Positions 23,832-34,399 of a DNA stretch of 64,000 nucleotides are shown in pieces; position 1 is the first letter of the stretch, and every line of letters begins with the position of its first letter. This DNA is from Panax quinquefolius (taxonomy: Eukaryota; Streptophyta; Magnoliopsida; Apiales; Araliaceae), in assembly GCA_020205615.1 (NCBI GenBank), contig CM035152.1, forward strand, positions 148,418,166 through 148,482,165, written 5' to 3'. A program made the translations under genes and the position numbers. A model generated the notes under the pieces. The model had not been told where the DNA came from and made no database searches. It saw only the letters and a program-made list of their open reading frames with translations.

Positions 23832-24353
23832 AGAGATGATACGTATGAAGAATAAAGTGCAAGAAGGTGCTATTCCGAAAGCACGAATCGATGAAGAGGG
23901 AATACTTCGAGTCAACTCCAGACTTTGCGTTCCTAACGATTCTGACTTGAAGCATAGAATCATGATGGAGACACACAACACACCATTTGCAATCCATCCT
24001 GGAAGTACTAAAATGTATCACGATCTTCGACATATATTTTGGTGGAGCAATATGAAGATAGAGATCGCAGAGTTTATCTCGAGGTGTTTAACGTGTCAAC
24101 GTGTAAAGGTAGAGCATCAAGTGCCAAAAGGTCCATTGCAACCACTTGAGATTTCGGAATGGAAGTGGGAACACATTACCATGGATTTTGTTACAGGTCT
24201 TCCCAAGGTTTCTCAAGGCATAGATGCGATTTGGGTTATTGTTGATAGATTAACCAAGTCTGCTCATTTCTTGCCTATACGTGAGACTTATTCCCTTGAA
24301 CGTCTTGCTCGTATATGACGTGAATGAGATTGTGAGATTGCATGGCATGCCGG
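23832..24353 (+). repeat. Integrase duplication, copy 2
   Basis: Near-identical to copy 1. Its upstream junction, GAAGCCATAGACCCAGAGATG, resembles the undisturbed gypsy sequence better than that of copy 1 (compare GCTACAGACCTGGAG in element 1). It continues downstream into the normal integrase core. Confidence 0.85.
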
Positions 24354-24560
24354 TATCCATTGTTTGGATCATGACCCAAGATTTACTTCACGATTTTGGG
24401 TTAGCTTGCGAGAAAGCTATGGGGACGGATTTGACGATTCGGCGCATATCATCCTCAAACAGATGAGCAATCGGGAAGGACTATTCAAAACCTTGAAGAT
24501 CTATTAAGACTTTGTGTCCTAGATTTCAAAGGAAAGTGGGATAAGTACTTGCCATTTGGT

Positions 24561-25264
24561 GGAATTCTCCTACAACAACAGCTTATCAAGCAAGTATAGG
24601 CATGGCTCCATTCGAGGCGTTGTATGGGCCGAAAATGTCGCTTCAAAGTATCTTTGGGGACGAGGTGGGAGAAGCAACATTGTTGGGACCAAAGTTGGTA
24701 CGTATGACTACAGAAAAGATCCAAACAATTCGACAACGTATACAAACGACACAGGATCGACAAAAGAGTTATGCGGATCTTCATAGAAAGGACGTGGAAT
24801 TTAATATTGGAGATCATGTACTGTTACGTATTGCTCCATGGAAGGGAGTTACAAGATTCGGGAAGAGAGGGAAGCTCAATCCACGATTTATTGGTCCATT
24901 TGAGATTCTTGACCGAATAGGAAATGTGGCCAATAGACTCGCATTACCTCCAAGCATGTCTCGTGTTCATAATTTTTTTCATATATCTATGCTTCGTAAA
25001 TATGTGAAAGACCCAAACCACATTATGGCGTTAGAACCAAACGAGATAGCCAAAGATTTAACGTACGAGGAGGTACCTGTCAAGATATTGGATAGGAAAG
25101 AGCATGTCCTACGAACAAAGGTTATACCACAAGTTAAGGTTTTGTGGAGGAACCATACTATTGAGGAAATGACCTGGGAGTTGGAATCGGAAATGAAAGC
25201 GAGGTACCCTCACCTTTTCGACATTCCAGGTACGTACGTCAATTTCGAGGACAAAATTTCATAA
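24561..25264 (+). pseudogene. Element 2 integrase C-terminus and chromodomain-like tail
   Basis: After a broken stretch the frame is open from 24602 to the stop at 25262-25264. It covers [31 protein letters not shown] (near 24950) and the tail [19 protein letters not shown] (near 25140). Best preserved part of element 2. The tail matches the C-terminus of element 1 and suggests the chromovirus lineage. Confidence 0.75.
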
Positions 25265-25275
25265 GGAGGAGAGGT
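25265..25275 (+). promoter_or_regulatory. Polypurine tract of element 2
   Basis: GGAGGAGAGGT directly before the 3' LTR start at 25276, equivalent to AAGAAGGGGAGGT in element 1. Confidence 0.7.
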
Positions 25276-27994
25276 TGTAAGACCCCAACTTTTTATAAAT
25301 AAAATTGAATTTCCTCTAATTATTATTTTTGAATAATAAAGTGTTAAGTTGTTATAATGATTTAGTTATGGGTGAAATGTACAAATTTTACAAAATAAGC
25401 AAGTGGTTATAAAATATTCATTGTTGTAGGGGAATATTCGTTTGGTCGTGGAATATTCTTGTTGTCGGGGAATATTCGTACGATGGCGCAGCCATCTGTG
25501 AGCCCCATAACAGAATAATTGTCGGATAAGAAAATGACAAGTTTGAGTTTTTATAAATAACTAGCGTAATTGTTTCCTAATTAACTTTGTTGGATTACAC
25601 GGTGGTTAAAATACGATGTACGTGTGGTTGCATGTTGAAGTAGCACGGTATTGCACGATATTTTAGAATTATTGATTCTTACGTAAGAAGGCACTACTCG
25701 ATAATTATTATGGTAATTCATTATTCAATATTTTATTTTATTGATTCAATAATTCTTTGCGTTGATATTTTATATTATTGTTGTTTCAATAATTGTCATT
25801 GAACAAAGATTTCCCATTATCGGATCAATAATTCATATTATTTGAATAATATTATTAGATAGCATTATTGGCAATATCTAGAAAGTTCTGTCAAAGAGAG
25901 GTTTGGTCACCTAATTGCGCGCCAATAAGGAGAAATTCTTATCGGAAAGCCCCCTCTTTCCTGGGAACGGCTTGGTTGTCATTATTGTGATTCTGTAATA
26001 TTATTTGTGAATAATTATTTATTGATTTATATGATAAGAAAATATTTATTTTATGGAAGGAAATATTTATTTTTATGTGGTTATAATTGAAGGAATTCTG
26101 CAGGAATTTATTTGTTGAAAGTTGGCAATTATTTTCTCCGATAAAATATTCATTCATATACATTATTATAATATATTATAATTGTTTAATAATATTATTA
26201 TTATAATGCATAAGCATGTGTTTAATTAGAACAGAAGTAAACAAAATGCTTATGAATACTTGTTTTCAAAAAAGTAGTTTGTATCATTACTTTGATTGGT
26301 GGAGTTGGTTAGTGGAATTGGTGGGTGAATAATTTAGGTCTGCAAAGTTTTGTTTTTCAAAAGTGGGCCTCAATCTTTGAATTGGGAGGTTATGCAGGGA
26401 AAGAGATGAAATGTTAGGCCAATTATTTTGATAGAACTTGTTGCCAGCAGAGATGGTTTTTAAAGGGTGGCACCCACCCATGTGGAAAATGTATGAAGTT
26501 AGGCATGTAATTATGCTCCAGCAAAGACTTTTCAAAGCTTACTTTTAAAGAGTGGGTCCTAAACTATGGAAAAATAAGAAGAGTTAGGCAAAGGTTTGGC
26601 AGGAAGAAAATTACGCAGATTAATTTACCTCTCCTCCCGTTGCTATAAATAGAGGGATAACCCTCCTTCCTCAACACACCACTTTCAAATTAGAAATTCT
26701 TATTCTAAAGTATTGTGAGTATTTTCTTGAGTATAAGAATACTTTGAGCGTAGTTTTTCTCGCAAGATTTTCTCGTAATAATATCTCGATATTCGATCAA
26801 ATCCAAGCTTCTACTAAGGTAAAGGATATTATTTTATTGCAATACTCGTGAGAAATATTATTTCCTTTCATACTCCATATTATGTAAGCGATATTATTTC
26901 CTCTCGTATTCTTAAATTTGAACTTACTATGGTAACTATTGCTTCTATAATTCCTAAAATGATTAGAAATTTCGCTTCATCTAATATCATTTCATAGGAA
27001 TATTGATCTAAACTTTTTAATCAAATTTAGAACTTTTCACGATCGAAAGTAGATCGTTTCACTGCATCGTTCACAAAAAAAAAAAAATTTCTTTCAAGTT
27101 ATCTGTTGTGACCCTTATTCTTGAAATTGAATCCATGTTTTGATCTTCACTATGGATTATTATGGAGCGTTTTTAAACTTGAATTATCTAAAGTACGAAT
27201 TTCTAATCTTTATCCTTTTGTCTCACTGGATTCGTTCTCTGAAATATTTTTCATCATCCTCAGTCCTTAATGGTGATACTTGATAAATATCTTTGGCCTT
27301 TAGTGCAAAGATGTATGATTACCTGATGAATATCTTTGGCCTGTAGTGCAAAGATGAACAGATGTTGAGATGAACATGACCAACTGGTGATACAAATGAA
27401 TATCTTTGGCCCGTAGTGCAAATATGAATATTTGATGCAAGATGTATATTGATTGATGTTCTGAGGATAAAATATTGATGATGGACTTTTAAATTCATAG
27501 ATGATAGTAGATTTCATTCTCTACTTAACTCTTCTAATGAATTGTTATTTCCGCTGCGAATGTTGATCTAAAACTGGTTGTCCATTATATTTTATCTGAT
27601 TTGTTGAAGGCTAACGATAAATTATTGTTCTTTATCTTAGTCATAATATTCTTTCTTTGGGCTAGTTGAGCTCACCATTTTTCTTTTTGTTCCATTTTTT
27701 CTTCTCGGGGGGTGAGAATATAAAGCGAGAACCAGGTTGGGGTAAAGAGTGATGGTCCTGAGGCAGTTGTTTTAGCGATCTCTCTATTTTTGTAAAATAG
27801 TTTATCAATAAATGTAATGATGACTTATTTGAGTGTGGATATTATACTGAAAGACAATATTTGTATTTAAACTCACAAGATGTGTGTTGTCGTATTTTAC
27901 ACGACAATTGTAATAATAAAAGTTGTAGTTGTTTACATATTTATGTATTTGACGATTCAGAATGGGTGATGTATACCTATTTTGGGGCGTCACA
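25276..27994 (+). repeat. Element 2 3' LTR
   Basis: Starts TGTAAGACCCC and ends GCGTCACA; AAAAG (27995-27999) follows. Same landmarks as the 5' LTR: GGAGAAATTC block near 25927, TATA-like GCTATAAATAG near 26642, ATCTTTGG...GTGCAAAGAT motifs at 27290-27430. Confidence 0.9.
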
Positions 27995-27999
27995 AAAAG

Positions 28000-28620
28000 T
28001 ACTAACAAAAATTAAAGATTTAACAATATTTTTAATACAAAATCCGAATAACATGACACCATAATAATATTATATCCAAATTTATACAAATCAACCAACA
28101 TAATCAACCAACATTGATAAGAAAATGTCAATAATAACATAGAGAGTGGTTAGCATGAAGTTATTTTTGGTCAATTGATCAATACAATGTTGACACGTAA
28201 GTGAAAAGTGATCTTTTTCTCTACTTATCAGTACTGTATTAGTCAATTGACCAACTTACCATGAAGTTAACTTCATGATAATCGGATCCAATAACATATT
28301 ACTAGTAATAATCTACTATTCAAATCTCTCATATTTATATTAACATTATAAAATTTTCATAAAACTTGCAATGGAAGTTTCTAATAATAATCTTGTATTC
28401 AAATATCGTATATCTATATTATAAAATTTTCCATAAAAACTTCGTATTATTAATTCATAAATGTGTTTAATCGCAATAAAGAGTGATTTTTTTTATTTTT
28501 TTTTAAGATGTGGGGTATCATATTTTACTACTCGTATGGTTTCATTTTTGTAGAACAAAGTCAACAAACCGCTTCGGGCGGTCAAATACAAAACTAGTGT
28601 CGTCAGATTAAGTATTTTGC
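28000..28620. other. Intergenic DNA upstream of the GRAS gene
   Basis: AT-rich, no coding. It contains an imperfect inverted repeat (28154-28187 with 28232-28276) and a diverged direct duplication of roughly 75 bases (about 28305-28375 and 28385-28440). The promoter of the GRAS gene probably lies between here and the pyrimidine-rich leader. Confidence 0.6.
28154..28276. repeat. Imperfect inverted repeat (potential hairpin)
   Basis: The left arm has ATGAAGTTA, then TTGGTCAATTGATCAATACA. The right arm has TGTATTAGTCAATTGACCAA, then ATGAAGTTAACTTCAT. They pair over about 30 bases around a loop of roughly 45 bases. It could be a small decayed MITE; no target duplication was recognised. Confidence 0.5.
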
Positions 28621-28629
28621 GGTCTAGAT

Positions 28630-28733
28630 TTCTCCCCACCCTCTCTCTCTCTTTCTCTCTCCTCTGACCTTTTCAGTTTTCATCCCTTAGCTTATATGTT
28701 AAAAAGTACATTTTCTCTTCATCACATTCAACA

Positions 28734-28762
<29 letters not shown>
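28630..28762 (+). repeat. CT-rich leader and (CT)n microsatellite
   Basis: Two pyrimidine tracts, one at 28638-28665 and a nearly pure CT run at 28732-28761, precede GTTAGGGTTTCTCTCAG. CT microsatellites and a TAGGGTTT motif are common in plant 5' leaders, so transcription of the GRAS gene probably starts around here (inferred). A possible leader intron could begin at GTACTTC (28780) and end at one of the downstream CAG sites such as 29012. Confidence 0.5.
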
Positions 28763-28764
<2 letters not shown>

Positions 28765-29218
28765 AGGGTTTCTCTCAGGTACTTCTTCCTTTGCTCTGCT
28801 TTTGACTCTGTAAATAATATAGCCGTTTGAATTGCTTTACCTTTGTTATATATCTGTATATAATTGAGTACACACAGAAAGATTATTGAGGTATCTAGTG
28901 CTTTCTTTTAAAGCTTTCGAGCTAAAATTCATCCCCTTTTATGCTTAATTCTGATGATATACTACATATTGATGCACTTTTGCTTAAAGGGTTTCATTTT
29001 TCTTGTATCAGGTTTATGAGTTTTTGGGTTAAGTGTACTTCTTTGGGGTTTAATTTCTTCTCTTTTCGTACCTAAAGACCACTTCTTGCTACCCAATAAG
29101 CATCCTGTGAAATTGGGTCAGCGTGATATTTAGACATAGTTATAGATACTGGTATAGAGAGAGGGGAATATAGAATTTGTTGCTATAGTTGAGTTTTTAG
29201 TGATTGGGATATATTATT

Positions 29219-31480
29219 ATGGATTGTTCTTGTAAATTAGATGTTATGGATAGACAAGTGAGAGCGTATTATGGTCCAATGAATCGAATCAGGTTGAATG
29301 ATGTAAGTGTTTCAAGTTTATCGGATCGGAATCTTGTTAATGGGGCCAAACTTGATGCTAAGTTCATAGATCTGAACTCGGTGGAACCCCCTGTACTTCC
29401 TCCTGATCCGAGTCCTAGTAGTTTTCCGAGCTTCTATGGGGTGAACCCCGAGGTAAATCATCATGAGGATTATGATTTTAGTGATGTGGTTCTTGGTTAC
29501 ATAAACCAGATGCTTATGGAAGAAGATATGGAAGACAAGACTTGTATGTTTCAAGAATCTGCTGCCCTTATAGCTGCGGAGAAATCATTCTATGAGGTCC
29601 TTGGGGAGAAGTACCCTCCTTCACCTGGAGAGCAGCCGACAATTTATTCAGATCAAAGTGGTGAAAGCTTAGATGAAAATCATGTTGAAACTTACAGCAG
29701 TTATAGTAGCAATGATCCTTGGAATGGCAACTTGTTGGTGCCTGGTTGTATTTTTGGTCCTGGTGATTACGAATTCCCTAATTCACAAAGTGGTTCTGCT
29801 GACCTTGTTTCACAGACCACATCTCAATCCTGCTTAAGTTCATTAACTAGCAGTGGTAGTGCCATTGATGGGCCGGCGGATTCACCAGTGAGTACCCTTG
29901 GAGTTGCTGATATATTTACAGATAGCCAGTCTGCTTTGCTAATGAAAAGAGGCTTTGAGGAAGCAAGCAAGTTCCTTCCTAATGGTAATGGTTTTTTTGT
30001 TGATATGGGACAGAAGAAAGAGAATGAGGTTATGGTAGTTAAGGTAGAGGAGAAGCATGATAACGAGCAATCACATAATGGATCAAGAGGAAAGAAGAAT
30101 CCTTATCATGAAGACGATGATCCGGAAGATGGCAGGAGCAACAAGCATTCAGCAATTTATTGTGAATCAACTGTGAGATCAGAAATGTTTGATATGGTGC
30201 TTCTATGTAGTGGAGGGAAAAATGATTCTGCTCTTCGCGAATCATTGCAGAATGGTTCAACTAAAGGTATGCAACAGAATAGCTACTCAAAAGGATCTAA
30301 TAGTGGGAAGGCACGTGGTAAAAAACAGGGAGGTAAAAAGGATGTTGTGGATCTGAGAACACTACTGACCCTATGTGCACAAGCTGTTGCAGTCAATGAT
30401 CAAAGAAATGCAAATGAGCTATTGAAGCAGATCAGACAACATTCTTCTCAAGCAGGTGATGGGATGCAAAGGCTAGCCCATTATTTTGCCTGTGGCCTTG
30501 AGGCACGTATGGCTGGATCTGGAACTCAGATTTACAATACTCTTACTTCCTTACCAATATCTGCTGCTGATGTATTGAAAGCTTACCATCTATTGCTTGC
30601 TACCAGCCCATTTAGGAAGATATCCAATTTCTTCTCAAATAAGACCATCATAAATGTAGCTGAAAATGCGACAAGGCTCCATATTATTGATTTTGGGATT
30701 CTTTATGGTTTCCAATGGCCTTGCCTTATACAGCGTCTCTCATCTAGACCAGGCGGGCCTCCCAAACTTCGAATCACGGGGATTGATTTTCCCAATCCTG
30801 GTTTTAAACCATCACAGAGGGTCGAAGAGACAGGGCGTCGTTTAGCTAATTATGCAGACACTTTTGGGGTTCCATTTGAATTCAATGCCATAGCTCAGAA
30901 GTGGGAAACTATTAAAGTTGAGGATCTGAAGATTGACAGGGAGGAGATGCTTGTTGTGAACTCACTGTTTAGATTTAAGAATCTGCTTGATGAGACTGTG
31001 GTGGTGGATAGTCCAAGGAATACAGTTATGCATCTGATCAGGAATATAAATCCGGATGTTTTCATACAGGGTATAGTGAATGGCTCTTACAATGCCCCTT
31101 TCTTTATCACACGATTCAGAGAGGCTCTTTTCCACTTCTCCTCTTTGTTTGATATGCTTGAGGCTAACGTCCCTCGTGAGATTCATGAGAGGATGTTGCT
31201 TGAGAAGATGGTATTTGGACAGGAAGCAATGAATGTCATTGCTTGCGAAGGTGCAGAGAGGATTGAGAGGCCAGAAACATACAAGCAGTGGCAGGTCCGA
31301 AATCTGAGGTGTGGATTCAAGCAGATCCCTTTGGACAAGGAAATCATGAGTATGGCAAAAGGTAGGGTTAAGTCTTGCTACCACAAGGATTTTGTTATTG
31401 ACGAAGATGGCCAGTGGATGCTGCAGGGTTGGAAGGGACGCATAGTATATGCACTTTCATCTTGGACACCAGCTTATTAG
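29219..31480 (+). CDS. SCL14: GRAS-family transcriptional regulator, SCL14/SCL33 (LISCL) type
   Basis: Nuclear GRAS protein of 753 residues, uninterrupted by introns. Start taken at ATG 29219; the frame extends up to a TTG at 29204, which is not a plausible plant start, and a second ATG at 29246 (MDRQVRAYYGPM) is equally possible. The N-terminal half is acidic and disordered. It holds the LISCL-typical segment from residue 94 (YINQMLMEEDMEDKTCMFQE, continuing AAEKSFYEVLGEKYPP). The GRAS domain spans about 376-753: LHRI I (DLRTLLTLCAQAVAVND), VHIID as LHIIDFG (487-493), PFYRE region from about 611 (NPDVFIQGIVNGSYNAPFF) and SAW at 733-753 (WMLQGWKGRIVYALSSWTPA). Relatives such as Arabidopsis SCL14 recruit TGA bZIP factors to detoxification promoters; that role is by family only. 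SCL14, SCL33 and SCL30 cannot be told apart by eye. Confidence 0.95.
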   Translation: MDCSCKLDVMDRQVRAYYGPMNRIRLNDVSVSSLSDRNLVNGAKLDAKFIDLNSVEPPVLPPDPSPSSFPSFYGVNPEVNHHEDYDFSDVVLGYINQMLMEEDMEDKTCMFQESAALIAAEKSFYEVLGEKYPPSPGEQPTIYSDQSGESLDENHVETYSSYSSNDPWNGNLLVPGCIFGPGDYEFPNSQSGSADLVSQTTSQSCLSSLTSSGSAIDGPADSPVSTLGVADIFTDSQSALLMKRGFEEASKFLPNGNGFFVDMGQKKENEVMVVKVEEKHDNEQSHNGSRGKKNPYHEDDDPEDGRSNKHSAIYCESTVRSEMFDMVLLCSGGKNDSALRESLQNGSTKGMQQNSYSKGSNSGKARGKKQGGKKDVVDLRTLLTLCAQAVAVNDQRNANELLKQIRQHSSQAGDGMQRLAHYFACGLEARMAGSGTQIYNTLTSLPISAADVLKAYHLLLATSPFRKISNFFSNKTIINVAENATRLHIIDFGILYGFQWPCLIQRLSSRPGGPPKLRITGIDFPNPGFKPSQRVEETGRRLANYADTFGVPFEFNAIAQKWETIKVEDLKIDREEMLVVNSLFRFKNLLDETVVVDSPRNTVMHLIRNINPDVFIQGIVNGSYNAPFFITRFREALFHFSSLFDMLEANVPREIHERMLLEKMVFGQEAMNVIACEGAERIERPETYKQWQVRNLRCGFKQIPLDKEIMSMAKGRVKSCYHKDFVIDEDGQWMLQGWKGRIVYALSSWTPAY

Positions 31481-32045
31481 AAGTTTGTTCATTATTACTG
31501 AAGAGAGGACAAATTTTTGTGGGAATACTTTGGGCTCTATGAACTTTTCAGTGATTTTGGACTTTGGAAACCAAGGTATGGATCATATCTGGAACTATTT
31601 CTATTCTGGTTTATATACCCCATTTCTCTCTTTTGTACACCACAACACAAACACACGAATCTTGTCTCTCATGTTCCATGGTATCCTATGATGTTTATTG
31701 ATTCCCATCATCTTTACTCAATAGGCCAAGTGAACCTGAATTTCAGGTGATCCCGATGTGCTATGAAGACACCAAAAGAAGTTGGCCTTGAAATCAGTAA
31801 CCATCAAGTTGATAGAACCACACATTATGCATCAATCAATAGTCTGTCGCCCCAGTACTCTTACTACCCAAGAGATAAGTGTATCCGTTTTTGTGAGCAA
31901 ACAGAACAACATATGCGGGCAGAGTACCACACGGCAAGAGCTTGATCACATGCATGTTATATAATCAGTAATCATGTTTAGTTCAGTTGCAACAGTTATG
32001 TTAAAATAAAATGAACAGTAGCAACAAGACTACAAACTAGGAATT
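31481..32045 (+). other. Probable 3' untranslated region of the GRAS gene
   Basis: No further coding. A stretch with possible GT donor (CCAAG|GTATGG near 31576) and CAG|GTGATC acceptor (near 31746) could be a 3' UTR intron. This is only a reading of splice-like motifs. Confidence 0.35.
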
Positions 32046-32507
32046 TTTTTTTTTCATGTTTTGTTCTGTTGCCTTTAATAGCTTTTACTTGTTTGGATTA
32101 ATGATCAAGTTGATTAAAATGACTTAGGATTGATGTTAATGAAATCAGTTTTCTGCACTTATTATATAGTTTTTGAGGCAGAGTCTTGCCAACTTCAAAT
32201 ATTTATGTATGATGATTTTGCGTGTTCATGAATTATATTAATCAAACAGTTGGCTGGCTTAATCTTTCTTTGTGTAGTTTAATGTACGAGGCTTTATGCG
32301 GCTATTAGCAAGTTTGCAGTCAATTTCTTATCCAGTTAGTAGGCAGCCTGATGAATTGAATTGAATTGAATTGAATTGAATTTTTTAGGTAGTCTTGGTT
32401 GTTTAGTTTGTGAAGGTGAAGGGTAAGGGTAAGGCCGAAGGGGACTGACCAACTAATCCATTTGACCTTTTTATTCTATTCATTTCGTCGTCTATCATTT
32501 TTGTTTT

Positions 32508-32544
<37 letters not shown>

Positions 32545-33631
32545 GGTTCCGATTCTTTGTGGAAAGAACTCCCTTTTTACTTTCTATGAAAATTTTGGTT
32601 CTTCCACAACAAATAGGTTCTTTGTGGATAATCACTATATATATATAGGGTTATATGTATATACTGGTGTGTATTATATATAGTAAGCTATGGCGACGAT
32701 TTAACACATTTGTATATATATATTTTTCTATATATATATATAAGATAAAATTAGATGTATGTATATGCATATATTTCTAACATATATATGACATTTTTCT
32801 TAAGAGATGAAAATTAAATGCAAGAATTTATTTGGATGCACAATTTGAATATGCATATAAATATATTAATTAATATTTGCCTAAACACACTTGAAAATAA
32901 AACCAATTAAATAAATATTAAATGATACTTATTATTCTGATAACATAATTTTTACTTTAATTATTAATTTTCACAAATTTTCTTCAACAAATTCTATTGT
33001 GGTTAGGTATATATTCATTTATTTTGTCTTCAAAGAGGTTTCCTAGGGGGAAAGTCTCGGGAGAATTTGGACTTTGCTTCTACTAAAAAAGTTGTTTATT
33101 GTGAGGTATGATGTTTGATAAAATTAAGTAATTCAGATTTAAATAGTTATTATATTTTAATAAATTAGATTATTTGAGTGAAATAGTATTTGAACTTAAA
33201 AAATTATGTAATAATTAAATGAATTTTAAATTTAAAATATCTCAAATTAATTTTTCAAAAATTAATAATAATCTTAAAATTTAGAATGGAGAGATACAAT
33301 ATTTATAGAGACTCCTATATATTTAAATTTTTCATTAAGATCTAACTCTTAATAATTTAGATTTATATCTTCCTCTTATCAATTAAGAAACGATAAGAGT
33401 CAAATAAAAATTTACCAAATAACTTTATCATCTTATCGAATCAGATATATTATTGTTAAAAGAATAAAAAATAAATAAACACCACCTGAAACGGGCATGA
33501 ACATAACATTTCATAGGTTCGTTATTTTATTAGTGTCCGACAGTCATTTTCTAAGCAGAATAGACATTAGAATTATAAATAATAATTCTTATAATAGTTC
33601 TCGTTGTCTTCATAATAATTTGATCAACTAA
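32046..33631. other. AT-rich intergenic DNA with simple repeats
   Basis: Contains five GAATT units (about 32355-32381), an (AT)n run at 32511-32541 and further TA-rich runs at 32636-32750. No gene or recognisable transposon end was found. TAA at 33629-33631 is the left target duplication of the following MITE. Confidence 0.6.
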
Positions 33632-33982
33632 GAGCATCTCCAGCAATGTAATTCTAGACTATAATTAGTTTAGGAATACAGATTTCGCTCCAGAAGATGA
33701 ACTAAATATAGTCCATTGAATTTTTCGATGAGGCACAAAGACTATCAAGAAACTTGAGTTGGTGGACTATAATTGTGACTATAATTTTTAATATATTTAA
33801 ATGGGAGAGATGGGTGAAGAAGAAGGGAAATTGAGATGCTGAAGAAGGAGAAGCAGCTGAACAAAGAGATGAAGGGCAGGACTGCTCCAAAGGATATATA
33901 AAAAATCAAAACGGTAAAAAAAAATTGGTCAGAACGATAATAAAATACTAACGGATATAAATTGGAAAATTTATAAATATAT

Positions 33983-34242
33983 TGTTATAAAATTATGTCT
34001 AGATTCATTATATAATGGATGTCTAGTAACTCCCATGTCCATTGAGTTTTGTAACTCATGACTCTTGAGCCATAACATCCAAGTAGTTATGTTAGTATTG
34101 ATGTTATTATATCTATATATAATAACATTTGTAAAGTAAAAGGTGAGATGGATTATATATACAATTACAAGATATGAAATGAGAATGCTCCTCCTCGATC
34201 ATCATCTTTGTTCTTCATATTATATATTAATCTTTTATAATA
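33983..34242 (+). repeat. Copia 5' LTR
   Basis: Starts TGTTATAAAATTATG and ends CTTTTATAATA. Nearly identical to 39705-39965. Differences noticed include GAGCCATAACATCC against GAGTTTTGTAACATCCC. Confidence 0.85.
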
Positions 34243-34399
34243 CGTTATCAAAGACGATTTGCTTCTCACTTTCGCCTTAAAGCGAGATAATTATATTTGG
34301 TTTATTGGTAAGAAGTAGAAGGTATATTTATCTATTATTTATACAAATTATTAATATACTTTTATGCATGTCTTCAATATCGGATGTTGTAGGATTACG

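Larger units (their letters stand above)
23291..24560 (+). pseudogene. Element 2 integrase with tandem duplication
   Basis: The HHCC module and first catalytic Asp (HNTPFAIHPGSTKMYHDLRH, CLTCQRVKVEHQ, ITMDFVTGLP) occur twice in one open frame (23311-24318). Copy 1 is about 23297-23818 and copy 2 about 23832-24353, spaced 534 bases, exactly 178 codons. By eye only three substitutions and one local change separate the copies. After copy 2 the frame breaks (GTATATGACG against GTATGTACG in copy 1), and the region of the second Asp and the Glu (24355-24480) is decayed. Confidence 0.85.
17076..27994 (+). mobile_element. Gypsy element 2: complete, dead, perfect target duplication
   Basis: A 10.9-kb Ty3/gypsy element of the same family as element 1. 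LTRs are 17076-19881 and 25276-27994, with a primer binding site at 19882, gag-pol remains (20095-25264) and a polypurine tract before 25276. It is flanked by AAAAG on both sides (17071-17075 and 27995-27999), a clean 5-bp duplication. Host DNA resumes at 28000. Coding is broken by several frameshifts and stops, the reverse transcriptase active site is altered, and the integrase region is partly duplicated. Confidence 0.9.

Noticed and set aside
29204..29218. Five extra N-terminal codons of the GRAS protein
   Set aside because: The frame there begins with TTG; the first ATG in frame is at 29219.
30962..31384. 140-codon minus-strand frame inside the GRAS gene
   Set aside because: Antisense shadow of the conserved GRAS domain; no domain of its own.
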